Notes: generated by a model from the letters alone, not told the origin. Counted from the stretch's first letter, positions 1-7,160 are shown. The stretch: DNA of 10,851 nucleotides from CAITUY01 sp964611575 (GCA_964611575.1 CAZTAJ010000130.1:1-10851); one strand, 5' to 3'. Program-made: numbers and translations.

Positions 1-2
1 CT

Positions 3-2693
3 ATGACGGAACTGGCAAAACAGTATGATGCGAAAGCCGCCGAGGCACGGTGGTATACGTGGTGGACCGACCAGGGGCTGTTCCACAGCGAGGCGGCGCG
101 CGGGGGCGACCCGTACTGCATTGTCATTCCGCCACCGAATGTTACCGGTATCCTGCACATGGGCCACGCGCTCAACAATACCATCCAGGATATTCTGGTC
201 CGCTGGCATCGACTGCAGGGCCGCAACGTCGTGTGGATGCCTGGCACCGATCATGCCGGCATCGCCACGCAGAATGTCGTCGAACGCGCCCTCAAGAAGG
301 AGGGCAAGACCCGGCACGATCTCGGCCGCGACGCTTTCGTGGAGCGGGTGTGGGACTGGCGCCAGGAGTCCGGCGGAACCATTGTGCGCCAGCTCAAGCG
401 ACTCGGCGCCTCCTGCGACTGGGACCGAGAACGCTTCACCATGGACGAGGGACTCAGCCGGGCCGTGGAGGAGGTGTTCGTCCGCCTCTATGACAAGGGG
501 CTCATCTACCGGGCCAACTACATCACCAACTGGTGCCCGCGTTGCCACACGGCGCTCTCGGATGAGGAGAGCGAGCATCAGGATACGGACGGAAAGCTTT
601 ATTACATCCGGTACCCGGTCAAGCGCGACGGGCGCGTGTTGACCGACGAGTTCGTGATTGTGGCCACGACGCGGCCCGAAACGCTGCTGGGCGATGTGGC
701 CGTGGCGGTGAATCCGAAGGATGAGCGCTACAAGGCGCTGATCGGAAAACTGCTCAGCCTGCCCGTGTTGCACCGTGAATTGCCGGTCATCGCCGACGAC
801 TTCGTGGACCCGCAGTTCGGCACGGGCGCGGTCAAGGTCACGCCGGCGCACGATCCGAACGACTTTGATATGGGCCGCCGCCACGAGTTGCCTCAGATCA
901 ACGTGATGCACGAAAACGGCACCATGAACGAGGGCGCCGGGCCGTACAAGGGCCTGGACCGCTTCGAATGCCGCAAGCGTATCGTGACCGACCTCACCGC
1001 CGCCGGGTTGATCGAGAAGATCGACGACCACAAACATGCCGTGGGCCACTGTTATCGATGTGATACGGTGGTCGAGCCTCGCCTGTCGTTGCAGTGGTTC
1101 GTGAAGATGAAGCCGCTGGCCGGGCCGGCGCTGAAGGCCGTGCAGGACGGCCGGATCCGGTTCGTGCCGGACCGCTGGAACAAGACCTACACCGAGTGGA
1201 TGGAGAATATCCGCGACTGGTGCATTTCACGCCAGATCTGGTGGGGCCATCGTATCCCCGTGTTCTACTGCGACCCCTGCGGGCACCAATGGGCCGCGCG
1301 CGGCAAGCCGGAGACGTGTCCGAAGTGCAACAGTCCTTCGATCCGCCAGGACGAGGACGTTCTGGATACCTGGTTCTCGTCGTGGCTCTGGCCGTTCAGC
1401 ACGTTCGGCTGGCCCGAGGCGAGCGCCGACCTGAAGTTTTACTACCCAACCCACACGCTGGTGACGGCCTCCGAGATCATATTCTTCTGGGTGGCGCGCA
1501 TGGTGATGGCGGGCATCGAGTTCATGGGCGATATCCCGTTCCGCGAGGTGTACATCCATGGCACGGTGCGCGATGACCGCGGCCGCAAGATGAGCAAGAG
1601 CCTGGGCAACTCCATCGACCCGTTGACGATCATCGATGAATACAGCGCGGATGCGTTGCGCTATAGCCTGATGATGATCACCGCCACCGGGCAGGATGTG
1701 TTCCTGTCGAACGACAAGTTCGAGATCGGCCGGAACTTTGCCACCAAGATCTGGAATGCGGCGCGCTTCATCCAGATGCAGGAGCAGGCCGTGGGGGTTC
1801 AGGGTTCAGGGTTCAGGGTTCAGGAGGGAGAGGTCGTTGTGCCCGACTTTGCCACGTTAAATGCCGACGACCAGCATATCCTGGCCAAACTCGACCAGGC
1901 GGCGACCGCGTGCTCGGGCAACCTTAAGCGCTTCCGTTTCAATGACGCGGCGCGCGATCTCTATGAGTTCATCTGGCACCAGTTCTGCGACTGGTACGTA
2001 GAGTATTCCAAGGACGTGTTCTACGGCGCTGACGCGGCGCGCAAGACGCAGGTGCTCGCGGTGATGCACCGGTGCCTGTCGGCCTCGCTCCGGTTGCTGC
2101 ATCCCTTCATGCCGTTCATCACCGAGGAGTTGTGGCACGGCATGGGCTACGGCGGGGCCGACGACAGCATCATGACGGCCTCGTGGCCGGCGCCATCGGG
2201 CCAGTCCGTCCCCGTGGAGGTGGTGGCCTATGTCGACGCCCGTCACGAGTTGATCCGGGCCGGGCGCATGCTGCGGGCCGATTGCGGCATTGCGCCGGGC
2301 CAGAAGATCGACTACATCGCCAAGCCCAATACAGCGGCCCTGGCAACACGGTTGCAGACCGATCAACGGGTGATCGCCGGCATGCTCAAGGCCAGGGCGT
2401 TTACCGTGGATGCAGCCTTCGCGCCGTCGAAGGGGGTCCCCAGTGTGCTGACCGAACTGGGCACGCTCTACATGCCCATTGAAGGGCTGGTCGATACGGC
2501 GGCCGAGTCGGCCAAACTGGTCAAGCAGATCGGGGAGGCGACCGTGGCGCTGGAACGGGTGGTCCAGAAACTCGACAACCCGAGTTTCGTCAGCAAGGCG
2601 CCGCCCGCCATCATCGCGCAGCAGGAGGCACGGCGGAAGGAATTGAAGGAAACGATCGCCAAACTGGAGAGACTGAAAGAGATGATGGGATAG
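3..2693 (+). CDS. valS: Valyl-tRNA synthetase (ValRS), complete
   Basis: This cytosolic class Ia aminoacyl-tRNA synthetase charges tRNA-Val with valine and edits mischarged threonine. The 896-aa length is normal for bacterial ValRS. The ATP-binding HIGH signature appears as HMGH within PPPNVTGILHMGHA (about residues 44-57). The editing (CP1) domain shows ATTRPETLLGD and GTGAVKVTPAHDPND. Paired Cys motifs (NWCPRC, CYRC, CDPC and CPKC) look like the zinc-binding modules of the family. The second ATP signature is KMSKSLGNS near residue 530. An anticodon-binding domain follows, and the C-terminus is the tRNA-contacting coiled coil rich in Lys and Glu. The ATG at 3 opens with MTELAKQYD, matching usual ValRS N-termini, but its ribosome binding site lies outside the window. 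Residues 598-607 are encoded by a tandem heptamer repeat, an apparent in-frame insertion in the linker before the anticodon-binding domain. Identification is very secure. Confidence 0.98.
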   Translation: MTELAKQYDAKAAEARWYTWWTDQGLFHSEAARGGDPYCIVIPPPNVTGILHMGHALNNTIQDILVRWHRLQGRNVVWMPGTDHAGIATQNVVERALKKEGKTRHDLGRDAFVERVWDWRQESGGTIVRQLKRLGASCDWDRERFTMDEGLSRAVEEVFVRLYDKGLIYRANYITNWCPRCHTALSDEESEHQDTDGKLYYIRYPVKRDGRVLTDEFVIVATTRPETLLGDVAVAVNPKDERYKALIGKLLSLPVLHRELPVIADDFVDPQFGTGAVKVTPAHDPNDFDMGRRHELPQINVMHENGTMNEGAGPYKGLDRFECRKRIVTDLTAAGLIEKIDDHKHAVGHCYRCDTVVEPRLSLQWFVKMKPLAGPALKAVQDGRIRFVPDRWNKTYTEWMENIRDWCISRQIWWGHRIPVFYCDPCGHQWAARGKPETCPKCNSPSIRQDEDVLDTWFSSWLWPFSTFGWPEASADLKFYYPTHTLVTASEIIFFWVARMVMAGIEFMGDIPFREVYIHGTVRDDRGRKMSKSLGNSIDPLTIIDEYSADALRYSLMMITATGQDVFLSNDKFEIGRNFATKIWNAARFIQMQEQAVGVQGSGFRVQEGEVVVPDFATLNADDQHILAKLDQAATACSGNLKRFRFNDAARDLYEFIWHQFCDWYVEYSKDVFYGADAARKTQVLAVMHRCLSASLRLLHPFMPFITEELWHGMGYGGADDSIMTASWPAPSGQSVPVEVVAYVDARHELIRAGRMLRADCGIAPGQKIDYIAKPNTAALATRLQTDQRVIAGMLKARAFTVDAAFAPSKGVPSVLTELGTLYMPIEGLVDTAAESAKLVKQIGEATVALERVVQKLDNPSFVSKAPPAIIAQQEARRKELKETIAKLERLKEMMG
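1795..1822 (+). repeat. Four perfect GGGTTCA heptamers inside valS
   Basis: Four head-to-tail copies of GGGTTCA lie at 1795-1801, 1802-1808, 1809-1815 and 1816-1822. They are read in frame as residues of the segment GVQGSGFRVQ. Because the unit is 7 nt, each copy shifts frame relative to the last, so the encoded peptide is not itself periodic. The insertion sits in a low-constraint linker and is bounded by intact ValRS sequence on both sides. The same unit occurs in degenerate form at 9344-9372 and 9429-9468. Confidence 0.9.
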
Positions 2694-2703
2694 AGGCGAG
2701 TCG

Positions 2704-2731
2704 GGTGGAAGGTGGAAGGCGGGAGGTGGAA
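2704..2731 (+). repeat. Heptamer tandem repeat (GGTGGAA type) downstream of valS
   Basis: Four consecutive 7-nt units read GGTGGAA, GGTGGAA, GGCGGGA and GGTGGAA, starting 10 bases after the valS stop codon. The period and the leading GG match the other heptamer tracts in this window. A translated run through this stretch has no coding character and lies upstream of the real start of the next gene. Confidence 0.75.
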
Positions 2732-2763
2732 GTGCCCTGCCTTTTTGGGTTTCATTTCGGGAG

Positions 2764-2782
2764 GGACGGCGTGTCGCCGTCC
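2764..2782 (+). repeat. REP-like hairpin 1 in the valS-uroD spacer
   Basis: GGACGGCG (2764-2771) and CGCCGTCC (2775-2782) form a perfect 8-bp GC-rich stem around a TGT triloop. It has no T-tract directly after it, so it is not a standard intrinsic terminator by itself. It is the first of three closely spaced hairpins. Confidence 0.7.
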
Positions 2783-2784
2783 GC

Positions 2785-2807
2785 GGTGCGCAACAGGCGC
2801 GCCTTTT
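2785..2807 (+). terminator. Putative intrinsic terminator of valS
   Basis: GGTGCGC (2785-2791) pairs with GCGCGCC (2797-2803) over 7 bp with one G-U wobble, around a 5-nt AACAG loop. It is followed immediately by a short T-run (2804-2807). This is a plausible Rho-independent terminator about 90 bases past the valS stop. The T-run is short, so efficiency may be modest, and the hairpin could equally be part of a repeat element with its two neighbours. Confidence 0.5.
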
Positions 2808-2812
2808 CATGG

Positions 2813-2833
2813 GGGGTGGGCGTGGCCCGCCTC
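2813..2833 (+). repeat. REP-like hairpin 3, upstream of the UroD-like gene
   Basis: Bases 2813-2821 pair with 2825-2833 over 9 positions, including two G-U wobbles, around a GTG triloop. The core is GGGC-GTG-GCCC. The hairpin ends 5 bases before the ribosome binding site of the next gene, so it would lie in the leader if transcription starts upstream. Confidence 0.55.
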
Positions 2834-2852
2834 AGAGAAAGGACTTTGCGTG

Positions 2853-3941
2853 ATGAGCGAGATGACCGCACGGGAACGGGTCAAGAACCTTCTGGAACGC
2901 AAACCGGTCGACCGGGTGTCGTTCAATGAAGGCATCTGGGGCGAGACGATCAAACGCTGGCAGGCGGAAGGCCACCTCAAGGAAGGCGAGGAGATCGGCC
3001 GGCACTTCAACATGGAGATCGAGAGTTCGGGCTGGTTGAACTCCGACGGCAACCTGGACGCCGAGCCCGTGACGGTCGAGGAGACCGACGAAACCAAGCT
3101 GGTCAAGAACCGCAATGGCGCCACCCTGCGCTGGTGGAAGAACAAGTCCGGCACGCCCGAGCACGTGGCCTTTGACGTCCAGGACCGCGATTCGTGGAAC
3201 CGGATCGTCAAGCCCTACCTGAAGCCGGAGCGCCGGCGCGTGGACTTTGAACACTACCGTAAGATCCGGAAGCAGGCGGCGGAACGCGGCAATTTCTTTG
3301 CCTGGGCCGGCGTGAACGTGTTTGAGCAAATGCACCCCGTCTGCGGTCACGAGTACATGCTGATGGGCATGGCGCTCGATCCCGATTGGATTCGCGATAT
3401 GGTCGACACGTTCACCCACATGACGCTCGGCATGTGGGAGATGCTGTTTCACGAAGAAGGACTGCCCGACGGCATCTTCTTCTACGAGGACATGGGCTTT
3501 AAAGAGAAACCGTTCATGTCACCCGCCATGTACCGTGAGCTGATCCAGCCGGCTCACAAGCGGACGATCGATTGGGCGCACGCCCACGGCCTGAAGGTGA
3601 TCATGCATTCCTGCGGCTTCATCGAGCCGTTGCTGCCGGGAATGATCGAGGCGGGGATCGACATGTTGCAGGCGATGGAGGTCAAGGCAGGCATGGACGT
3701 GCTGCGCTTGAACAAGCTCTATGGCGACAAGATCGGGTTCATGGGCAACATCGACATCCGCGAGGTCGCTTCGAACGATCGCCGGCGGATCGATGCCGAA
3801 CTCAGGAAGAAGATTCTGCCGTTGATGGCCTCGAAAACGCCCTTCATCCTGTCGTCCGACCATTCCACGCCGCCCGATGTTGACTATGACACGTTCCTCT
3901 ACTTCCGTGATCGCGGCCTGGAACTGGGCCGGTACCGGTAG
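2853..3941 (+). CDS. UroD-like (MtaA/CmuA-type) methyltransferase family protein
   Basis: This 362-aa protein belongs to the uroporphyrinogen decarboxylase-like superfamily, whose MtaA/CmuA branch moves methyl groups between corrinoid proteins and a thiol using a zinc site. Family marks are the opening TARERVKNLLERKPVDRV, the central YEDMGFKEKPFMSPAMY (about 211-227) and HSCG at 252-255, which matches the His-x-Cys zinc motif of MtaA-like enzymes. At the third ligand position MtaA-like proteins usually have Cys; here the region reads SSDHSTPPD with His337. It is therefore probably not a heme-pathway decarboxylase. The start at 2853 is preceded by AAAGGA (2838-2843) at 9-nt spacing; a reading frame open from 2712 runs through repeats and hairpins and is unlikely to be used. 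No corrinoid protein is encoded nearby, so the substrate is unknown. Confidence 0.88.
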   Translation: MSEMTARERVKNLLERKPVDRVSFNEGIWGETIKRWQAEGHLKEGEEIGRHFNMEIESSGWLNSDGNLDAEPVTVEETDETKLVKNRNGATLRWWKNKSGTPEHVAFDVQDRDSWNRIVKPYLKPERRRVDFEHYRKIRKQAAERGNFFAWAGVNVFEQMHPVCGHEYMLMGMALDPDWIRDMVDTFTHMTLGMWEMLFHEEGLPDGIFFYEDMGFKEKPFMSPAMYRELIQPAHKRTIDWAHAHGLKVIMHSCGFIEPLLPGMIEAGIDMLQAMEVKAGMDVLRLNKLYGDKIGFMGNIDIREVASNDRRRIDAELRKKILPLMASKTPFILSSDHSTPPDVDYDTFLYFRDRGLELGRYR

Positions 3942-3943
3942 GC

Positions 3944-3971
3944 GGGGAATGGTTAATGGGGGATGGTTGAT
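3944..3971 (+). repeat. Heptamer repeat (GGTTRAT/GGGGRAT type)
   Basis: Two 14-nt copies, GGGGAATGGTTAAT and GGGGGATGGTTGAT, differ at two positions. They also resolve into four 7-nt units, each starting with GG. The tract begins 3 bases after the stop of the UroD-like gene, much as the tract after valS begins 10 bases past its stop. Confidence 0.75.
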
Positions 3972-3990
3972 GGTGTGGCGATATTCGGAC

Positions 3991-4020
3991 TTGCCGGTCG
4001 CACTGTACTGTGCATATTGT
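3991..4020 (+). promoter_or_regulatory. Possible sigma70-type promoter for the ATPase gene
   Basis: TTGCCG (3991-3996) and TATTGT (4015-4020), separated by 18 bp, resemble -35 and -10 boxes. The -10 box overlaps the left arm of an inverted repeat. If used, transcription would start very close to the ribosome binding site and give a very short leader. The match is imperfect and is the only support. Confidence 0.35.
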
Positions 4021-4041
4021 AACGCGGAGTTTCAATATGCA
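4011..4041 (+). promoter_or_regulatory. Perfect 9-bp inverted repeat around the ATPase start codon
   Basis: TGCATATTG (4011-4019) and CAATATGCA (4033-4041) are exact reverse complements separated by 13 bases. The right arm contains the ATG at 4037. The intervening bases hold the ribosome binding site GGAG (4026-4029). The left arm overlaps the candidate -10 box. It could be an operator, since the arm centres are 22 bp apart, about two helical turns. It could also be an RNA hairpin hiding the start codon, if the transcript begins early enough to include the left arm. Confidence 0.6.
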
Positions 4042-5233
4042 AACCTACATCCCGCGGTTGATAGAACCTGACCTGCTGCAATCGTTGCGCGATAACCCGG
4101 TGACGGCCGTGCTCGGGCCGCGGCAGGCAGGGAAGTCCACACTCGTCCGGCACAGTCTGGCCGGCCAAAGCAAGGCCCTGATTCTCGATCTCGATTTACC
4201 TTCGGACCTGCGGCGACTCACCGACCCCGAGTTGTTCCTTCGGGAACATGCGGACCGGCTGGTGTGCGTGGACGAAATCCAACTGAAGCCCGATCTCTTT
4301 CCGCTGATGCGTGCTCTCGTGGATATGGACCGGCGGCCCGGTCGATTCGTAATCCTGGGGTCGGCCTCGCGTGATCTGATCCGACAGTCGTCAGAGACGC
4401 TCGCCGGGCGCGTTCACTACCTCGAACTCACGCCCTTTCGGTTTACGGAAGTCGACGGTATCCGGGGTTGCGGACCCAACCCGTATCGGCGGCTCTGGTG
4501 GCGTGGCGGTTTTCCGCAAGCGTTCATGGAGCCCTCGGATGCGGTCAGCTCTCGGTGGCGGCTCGATTTGGTGCGAACGTTTCTCAGCCGCGACATGCCG
4601 CAGTTCGGGTTCCACATTTCAGCGATGGCCATGGAGCGGTTCTGGAAGATGCTGGCGCATTACCACGGCGGCGTACTCAACGCCTCCAAATTGGGCCAGG
4701 CGATGGACATCACGCACGTTACCGTCCGGAAATACCTGGACATCCTGGAACAGACATTCATGGTTCGGATACTCCGTCCGTTCGAAGCCAACTTGAAGAA
4801 ACGGCTGGTCAAGTCGCCCAAAGTGTACATTCGTGACAGCGGCATTCTGCACACACTGCTGGAGGTTGACAGTCCCACGGATCTTTTCGGTCATCCTGTG
4901 TTCGGCGCCTCCTGGGAGGGATGGTGCATCGAACAGATCACCCAGACCCTGCCGGAGTGGCGGGCGAGTTTCGTTCGCACTTCGTCCGGCGAAGAGGTCG
5001 ATCTCATCCTTGAACGCGGCAAACGGCGACTGGCGTTTGAGTTCAAGGCTTCTGCCGCGCCACAGGTGACCAAAGGCTTCTTCGGCGTCATTGAGGCGCT
5101 CCATCCCATTGGCACCTGGGTTGTCTGCCCGATGGACGGCGAAGGCTATGCGTTGCGAGGCAACGTCAAGGTGGCCGGCATCGGCGAGACGCTGCGCGAT
5201 GTCAGACGGGAGGAATCCCGCCTATCGGCCTGA
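4037..5233 (+). CDS. AAA_14 ATPase with C-terminal DUF4143 domain
   Basis: This 398-aa P-loop ATPase is of the AAA_14/DUF4143 type, common and patchily distributed in bacteria and archaea, with no settled cellular role. The Walker A motif is GPRQAGKST (27-35) and Walker B is LVCVDE (75-80), followed by ILGSASRDL, where a sensor segment is expected. A winged-helix-like part follows (about 212-250, ASKLGQAMDITHVTVRKYL). The C-terminal DUF4143 region has KVYIRDSGILHTLL, then ASWEGWCIEQ, then VDLILERG...FEFKAS; Asp322, Glu335 and Lys337 fit a PD-(D/E)xK nuclease-like core. The ATG at 4037 is chosen for its GGAG ribosome binding site at 7-nt spacing and its family-like opening MQTYIPRLIEPDLL; an in-frame GTG at 4010 is less likely. 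The next gene starts 46 bases downstream, probably in the same transcript. Neighbours on both sides are metabolic or housekeeping genes, so it may be part of an acquired cassette. Confidence 0.93.
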   Translation: MQTYIPRLIEPDLLQSLRDNPVTAVLGPRQAGKSTLVRHSLAGQSKALILDLDLPSDLRRLTDPELFLREHADRLVCVDEIQLKPDLFPLMRALVDMDRRPGRFVILGSASRDLIRQSSETLAGRVHYLELTPFRFTEVDGIRGCGPNPYRRLWWRGGFPQAFMEPSDAVSSRWRLDLVRTFLSRDMPQFGFHISAMAMERFWKMLAHYHGGVLNASKLGQAMDITHVTVRKYLDILEQTFMVRILRPFEANLKKRLVKSPKVYIRDSGILHTLLEVDSPTDLFGHPVFGASWEGWCIEQITQTLPEWRASFVRTSSGEEVDLILERGKRRLAFEFKASAAPQVTKGFFGVIEALHPIGTWVVCPMDGEGYALRGNVKVAGIGETLRDVRREESRLSA

Positions 5234-5279
5234 GAGACGGGAATCCTGTGCGACTGCTGTGCGGAGACGGGAGAACAAT

Positions 5280-5957
5280 ATGGCGAAGCGAAAAGTCGTG
5301 AAGAAAGCCGTGAAGACAACCAGGAGCGGGGCCAAGCCATCCGCCCCCAAGACCGCCTCGCAGGAGGCCCTGGAGGTTACGTGGGTCTTGAAGGGGCATC
5401 TTAAGAACGCCCAGATTTCCTACATCCGCGTGGGCTGCCTGCTCGCCCAGGTGCGCGGCAAGAAACTCTACGAGGCGCTGCACTGCAAGGACATGGAGAC
5501 CTACGCCGAGGAACGCTTGAATCTCGGACGCGCGTCCCTCTACCGATATCTGCAAGTCCATGACTGGATCAGCGAATACCACAAGGAATGGCTCGAGCCC
5601 AAACCGCAGGGATTCATTCCGGAATTGTCCGATGCCACCGACCTGATCTGGATCGAACGGAAGCTCGCGGAAAAGGACCTCTCCCCGGCGACGCGCACCC
5701 AACTGGAAGCCCTGCGAAGCAAGGCGCTTGACGGGAAATTGCGGCAAGGGGAATTGGATCCGATTCGCCGGAAGAAAGGGCCGGGAACGGACGGCCTCAA
5801 GTCATGCCTTTCGAAACTGCGGTTGCTGCGCAGACGCGGCGCCCAACTCGCGAGCATGCCCCCGGAGGCGATCTCGAAAATAGACGCCGCCGTCGAGATC
5901 ATTGAAAACGCCATTGCCATCCAGGGCGCCGGGGCCCAACTTACCGGCGCGACCTGA
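5280..5957 (+). CDS. Basic protein with HTH-like segment, function unknown
   Basis: This 225-aa soluble protein could not be assigned to a named family. The first 25 residues are a flexible Lys/Arg-rich tail (MAKRKVVKKAVKTTRSGAKP), like tails that bind nucleic acid. Residues 30-60 are predicted helical. Residues 70-93, with NLGRASLYRYLQV, resemble a helix-turn-helix recognition region. The middle has conserved-looking LEPKPQGFIPELSDATDLIWIERKLAEKDL. Residues 135-185 are charged and helical and contain an RRKKG patch. There is no signal peptide or membrane segment. The start has GGGAG at 5269-5273 with 6-nt spacing. It lies 46 bases behind the ATPase gene on the same strand, so the two are probably co-transcribed. 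A DNA-binding or accessory role is inference only. Confidence 0.8.
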   Translation: MAKRKVVKKAVKTTRSGAKPSAPKTASQEALEVTWVLKGHLKNAQISYIRVGCLLAQVRGKKLYEALHCKDMETYAEERLNLGRASLYRYLQVHDWISEYHKEWLEPKPQGFIPELSDATDLIWIERKLAEKDLSPATRTQLEALRSKALDGKLRQGELDPIRRKKGPGTDGLKSCLSKLRLLRRRGAQLASMPPEAISKIDAAVEIIENAIAIQGAGAQLTGAT

Positions 5958-6020
5958 GGGACGACGAACGGCGCGGTTTTGGTGAGTGGTAAGTATTTGC
6001 TGGTGAAGCACTTAATGCCG

Positions 6021-6041
6021 AGTCTAATCGAGTAGACTTTT
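6021..6041 (+). terminator. Hairpin with T-run between converging genes
   Basis: AGTCTA (6021-6026) and TAGACT (6033-6038) form a perfect 6-bp stem around a 6-nt loop (ATCGAG). On the + strand a four-T run (6038-6041) follows. It lies 63 bases after the stop of the HTH-like gene and directly abuts the stop codon of the gene coming the other way. The stem is short and AT-rich, so it would be a weak terminator for the + strand. It lacks a T-run on the - strand. Confidence 0.45.
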
Positions 6042-7138
6042 CACGACGACCCTTCGTTGAAGAACACGCGGAGCCCGTCTTTGCCGGGCGCCACGATGTC
6101 GAGGCGGCCGGTGCCGCGCAGGTCGGCGACGGCGAAATGGATACCGCAGCCCTTGCCCGTTCCGATCGGTCCATAGTCAATGACCTGCTTGGCAAACCCT
6201 TCGCCCGTCCACTTGAAGTAGTACAACCCGATGTCGTCCCACTCGCCGGCCTCGTTGCCGCAGTGAGCCCGGTGCCGTTTGCCCGTAACGAGTTCCGGCT
6301 TGCCGTCGCCGTCAATATCGGCCCACTGCAAGTCGTGATATTGCGCGTTGAACGGGTCGATCGCATGGTGGGCCCATGCGCCGCCGGAAAGCCGCTTGCT
6401 CCACCATAACCCGTAACCGTGCCCATTGCCGGTGATGATCTCATTCCTGCCGTCGCCATCGACATCCGCCACCAGCATGGGGATGCTGGCGCGATTGCCC
6501 CACGGCGCATCGGGGAATTCCTCATGCCAGATCCATTTCCCCTGCTCCGCGTCGGCAAACGCCTCTAGCCACCCCTTGCACAACACAATATCCATGCGCC
6601 CGTTGCCGGCGATGTCACCACAGCCGAGGCCATGTCCCTGGCCGCCTTCCGCGAACTTGTAGACAAGCACTTTCTTGAACTGGCCGGTGCCTTTGCCGTT
6701 CTTGTCTACGATCAGTTTGTAGTAGGCCACCTCCGGGTTCGGCGGCGTATTCGGCAGGATCTCGATGACCCCGTCGCCGTCGATGTCCCAGCCGCGGGTC
6801 GTCTCCACGTTGCCGACCTCGGCAATGACGTGCTCAGGCCACGGTTTGCCGGTTTCACCCGGGTTCTGGCGCCAGCGCAGGGTATTGCCCCACCAGCCGC
6901 CGGTGACAAAGTCGGGGCGGCCGTCGCCGTTGACGTCCAACTTGATCGTCGAGAAGTCGTCGAAATACTCGCCGCAGGCCTTCACTTCGCCGATGGGGTG
7001 TTTCTTGCGGAAGTCTGGCCCCTGGTACCACCAGGCGCCCGACACGATGTCGAGCACGCCGTCGCCGTCCACGTCGAATACGCCGGCGGATTCATAGGTT
7101 TCGTCCGAGATCCATTGCTTCTTCCATTTCAGTGGCAT
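6041..7138 (-). CDS. Seven-repeat FG-GAP/VCBS beta-propeller protein
   Basis: This 365-aa protein is built from seven FG-GAP/VCBS-type motifs with calcium-loop cores. They are DVDGDGVLDI (22), DVNGDGRPDF (68), DIDGDGVIEI (118), DIAGNGRMDI (175), DVDGDGRNEI (225), DIDGDGKPEL (274) and DLRGTGRLDI (339). Five keep the DxDGDG or DxNGDG loop; the fourth and seventh are degenerate. Seven units fit one complete seven-bladed propeller. Several blades also carry a WW motif (AWWYQG, GGWWGN, LWWSKR). No signal peptide is visible, which is unusual for the fold. The start at 7138 has AAAGGGA (7145-7151) upstream; a longer frame to 7180 would overlap the preceding gene's end. It is the last gene of the - strand operon, 22 bases after the UroD-like gene. 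Its role is unknown; sensing, scaffolding or glycan binding are possible. Confidence 0.88.
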   Translation of the reverse strand: MPLKWKKQWISDETYESAGVFDVDGDGVLDIVSGAWWYQGPDFRKKHPIGEVKACGEYFDDFSTIKLDVNGDGRPDFVTGGWWGNTLRWRQNPGETGKPWPEHVIAEVGNVETTRGWDIDGDGVIEILPNTPPNPEVAYYKLIVDKNGKGTGQFKKVLVYKFAEGGQGHGLGCGDIAGNGRMDIVLCKGWLEAFADAEQGKWIWHEEFPDAPWGNRASIPMLVADVDGDGRNEIITGNGHGYGLWWSKRLSGGAWAHHAIDPFNAQYHDLQWADIDGDGKPELVTGKRHRAHCGNEAGEWDDIGLYYFKWTGEGFAKQVIDYGPIGTGKGCGIHFAVADLRGTGRLDIVAPGKDGLRVFFNEGSS

Positions 7139-7160
7139 TGCTTGTCCCTTTCGTTCACGG

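Noticed and set aside
1857..2810. Long open frame on the - strand across the 3' part of valS (317 aa)
   Set aside because: It lies fully opposite the secure valS coding sequence, is rich in Arg, Gly and His, and shows no domain. It is explained by GC-rich codon bias.
2712..2852. In-frame N-terminal extension of the UroD-like gene to an ATG at 2712
   Set aside because: The extension reads through heptamer repeats and three hairpins and has no family similarity. The ATG at 2853 has a well-spaced ribosome binding site and a typical family N-terminus.
5207..5220. Hairpin CGGGA-GGAA-TCCCG near the ATPase 3' end
   Set aside because: It has a perfect 5-bp stem with a GNRA-like loop, but it is short, inside coding sequence and followed by no T-run. 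It is not enough to call a functional element.
5091..5279. In-frame extension of the HTH-like gene upstream to 5091
   Set aside because: It overlaps the conserved C-terminal part of the ATPase gene and has an Arg-rich composition typical of a wrong frame. A good ribosome binding site precedes 5280.
4037..5957. Insertion sequence or toxin-antitoxin module
   Set aside because: No transposase, terminal inverted repeats or target duplication were seen, and the two proteins do not match known toxin or antitoxin sizes or motifs.
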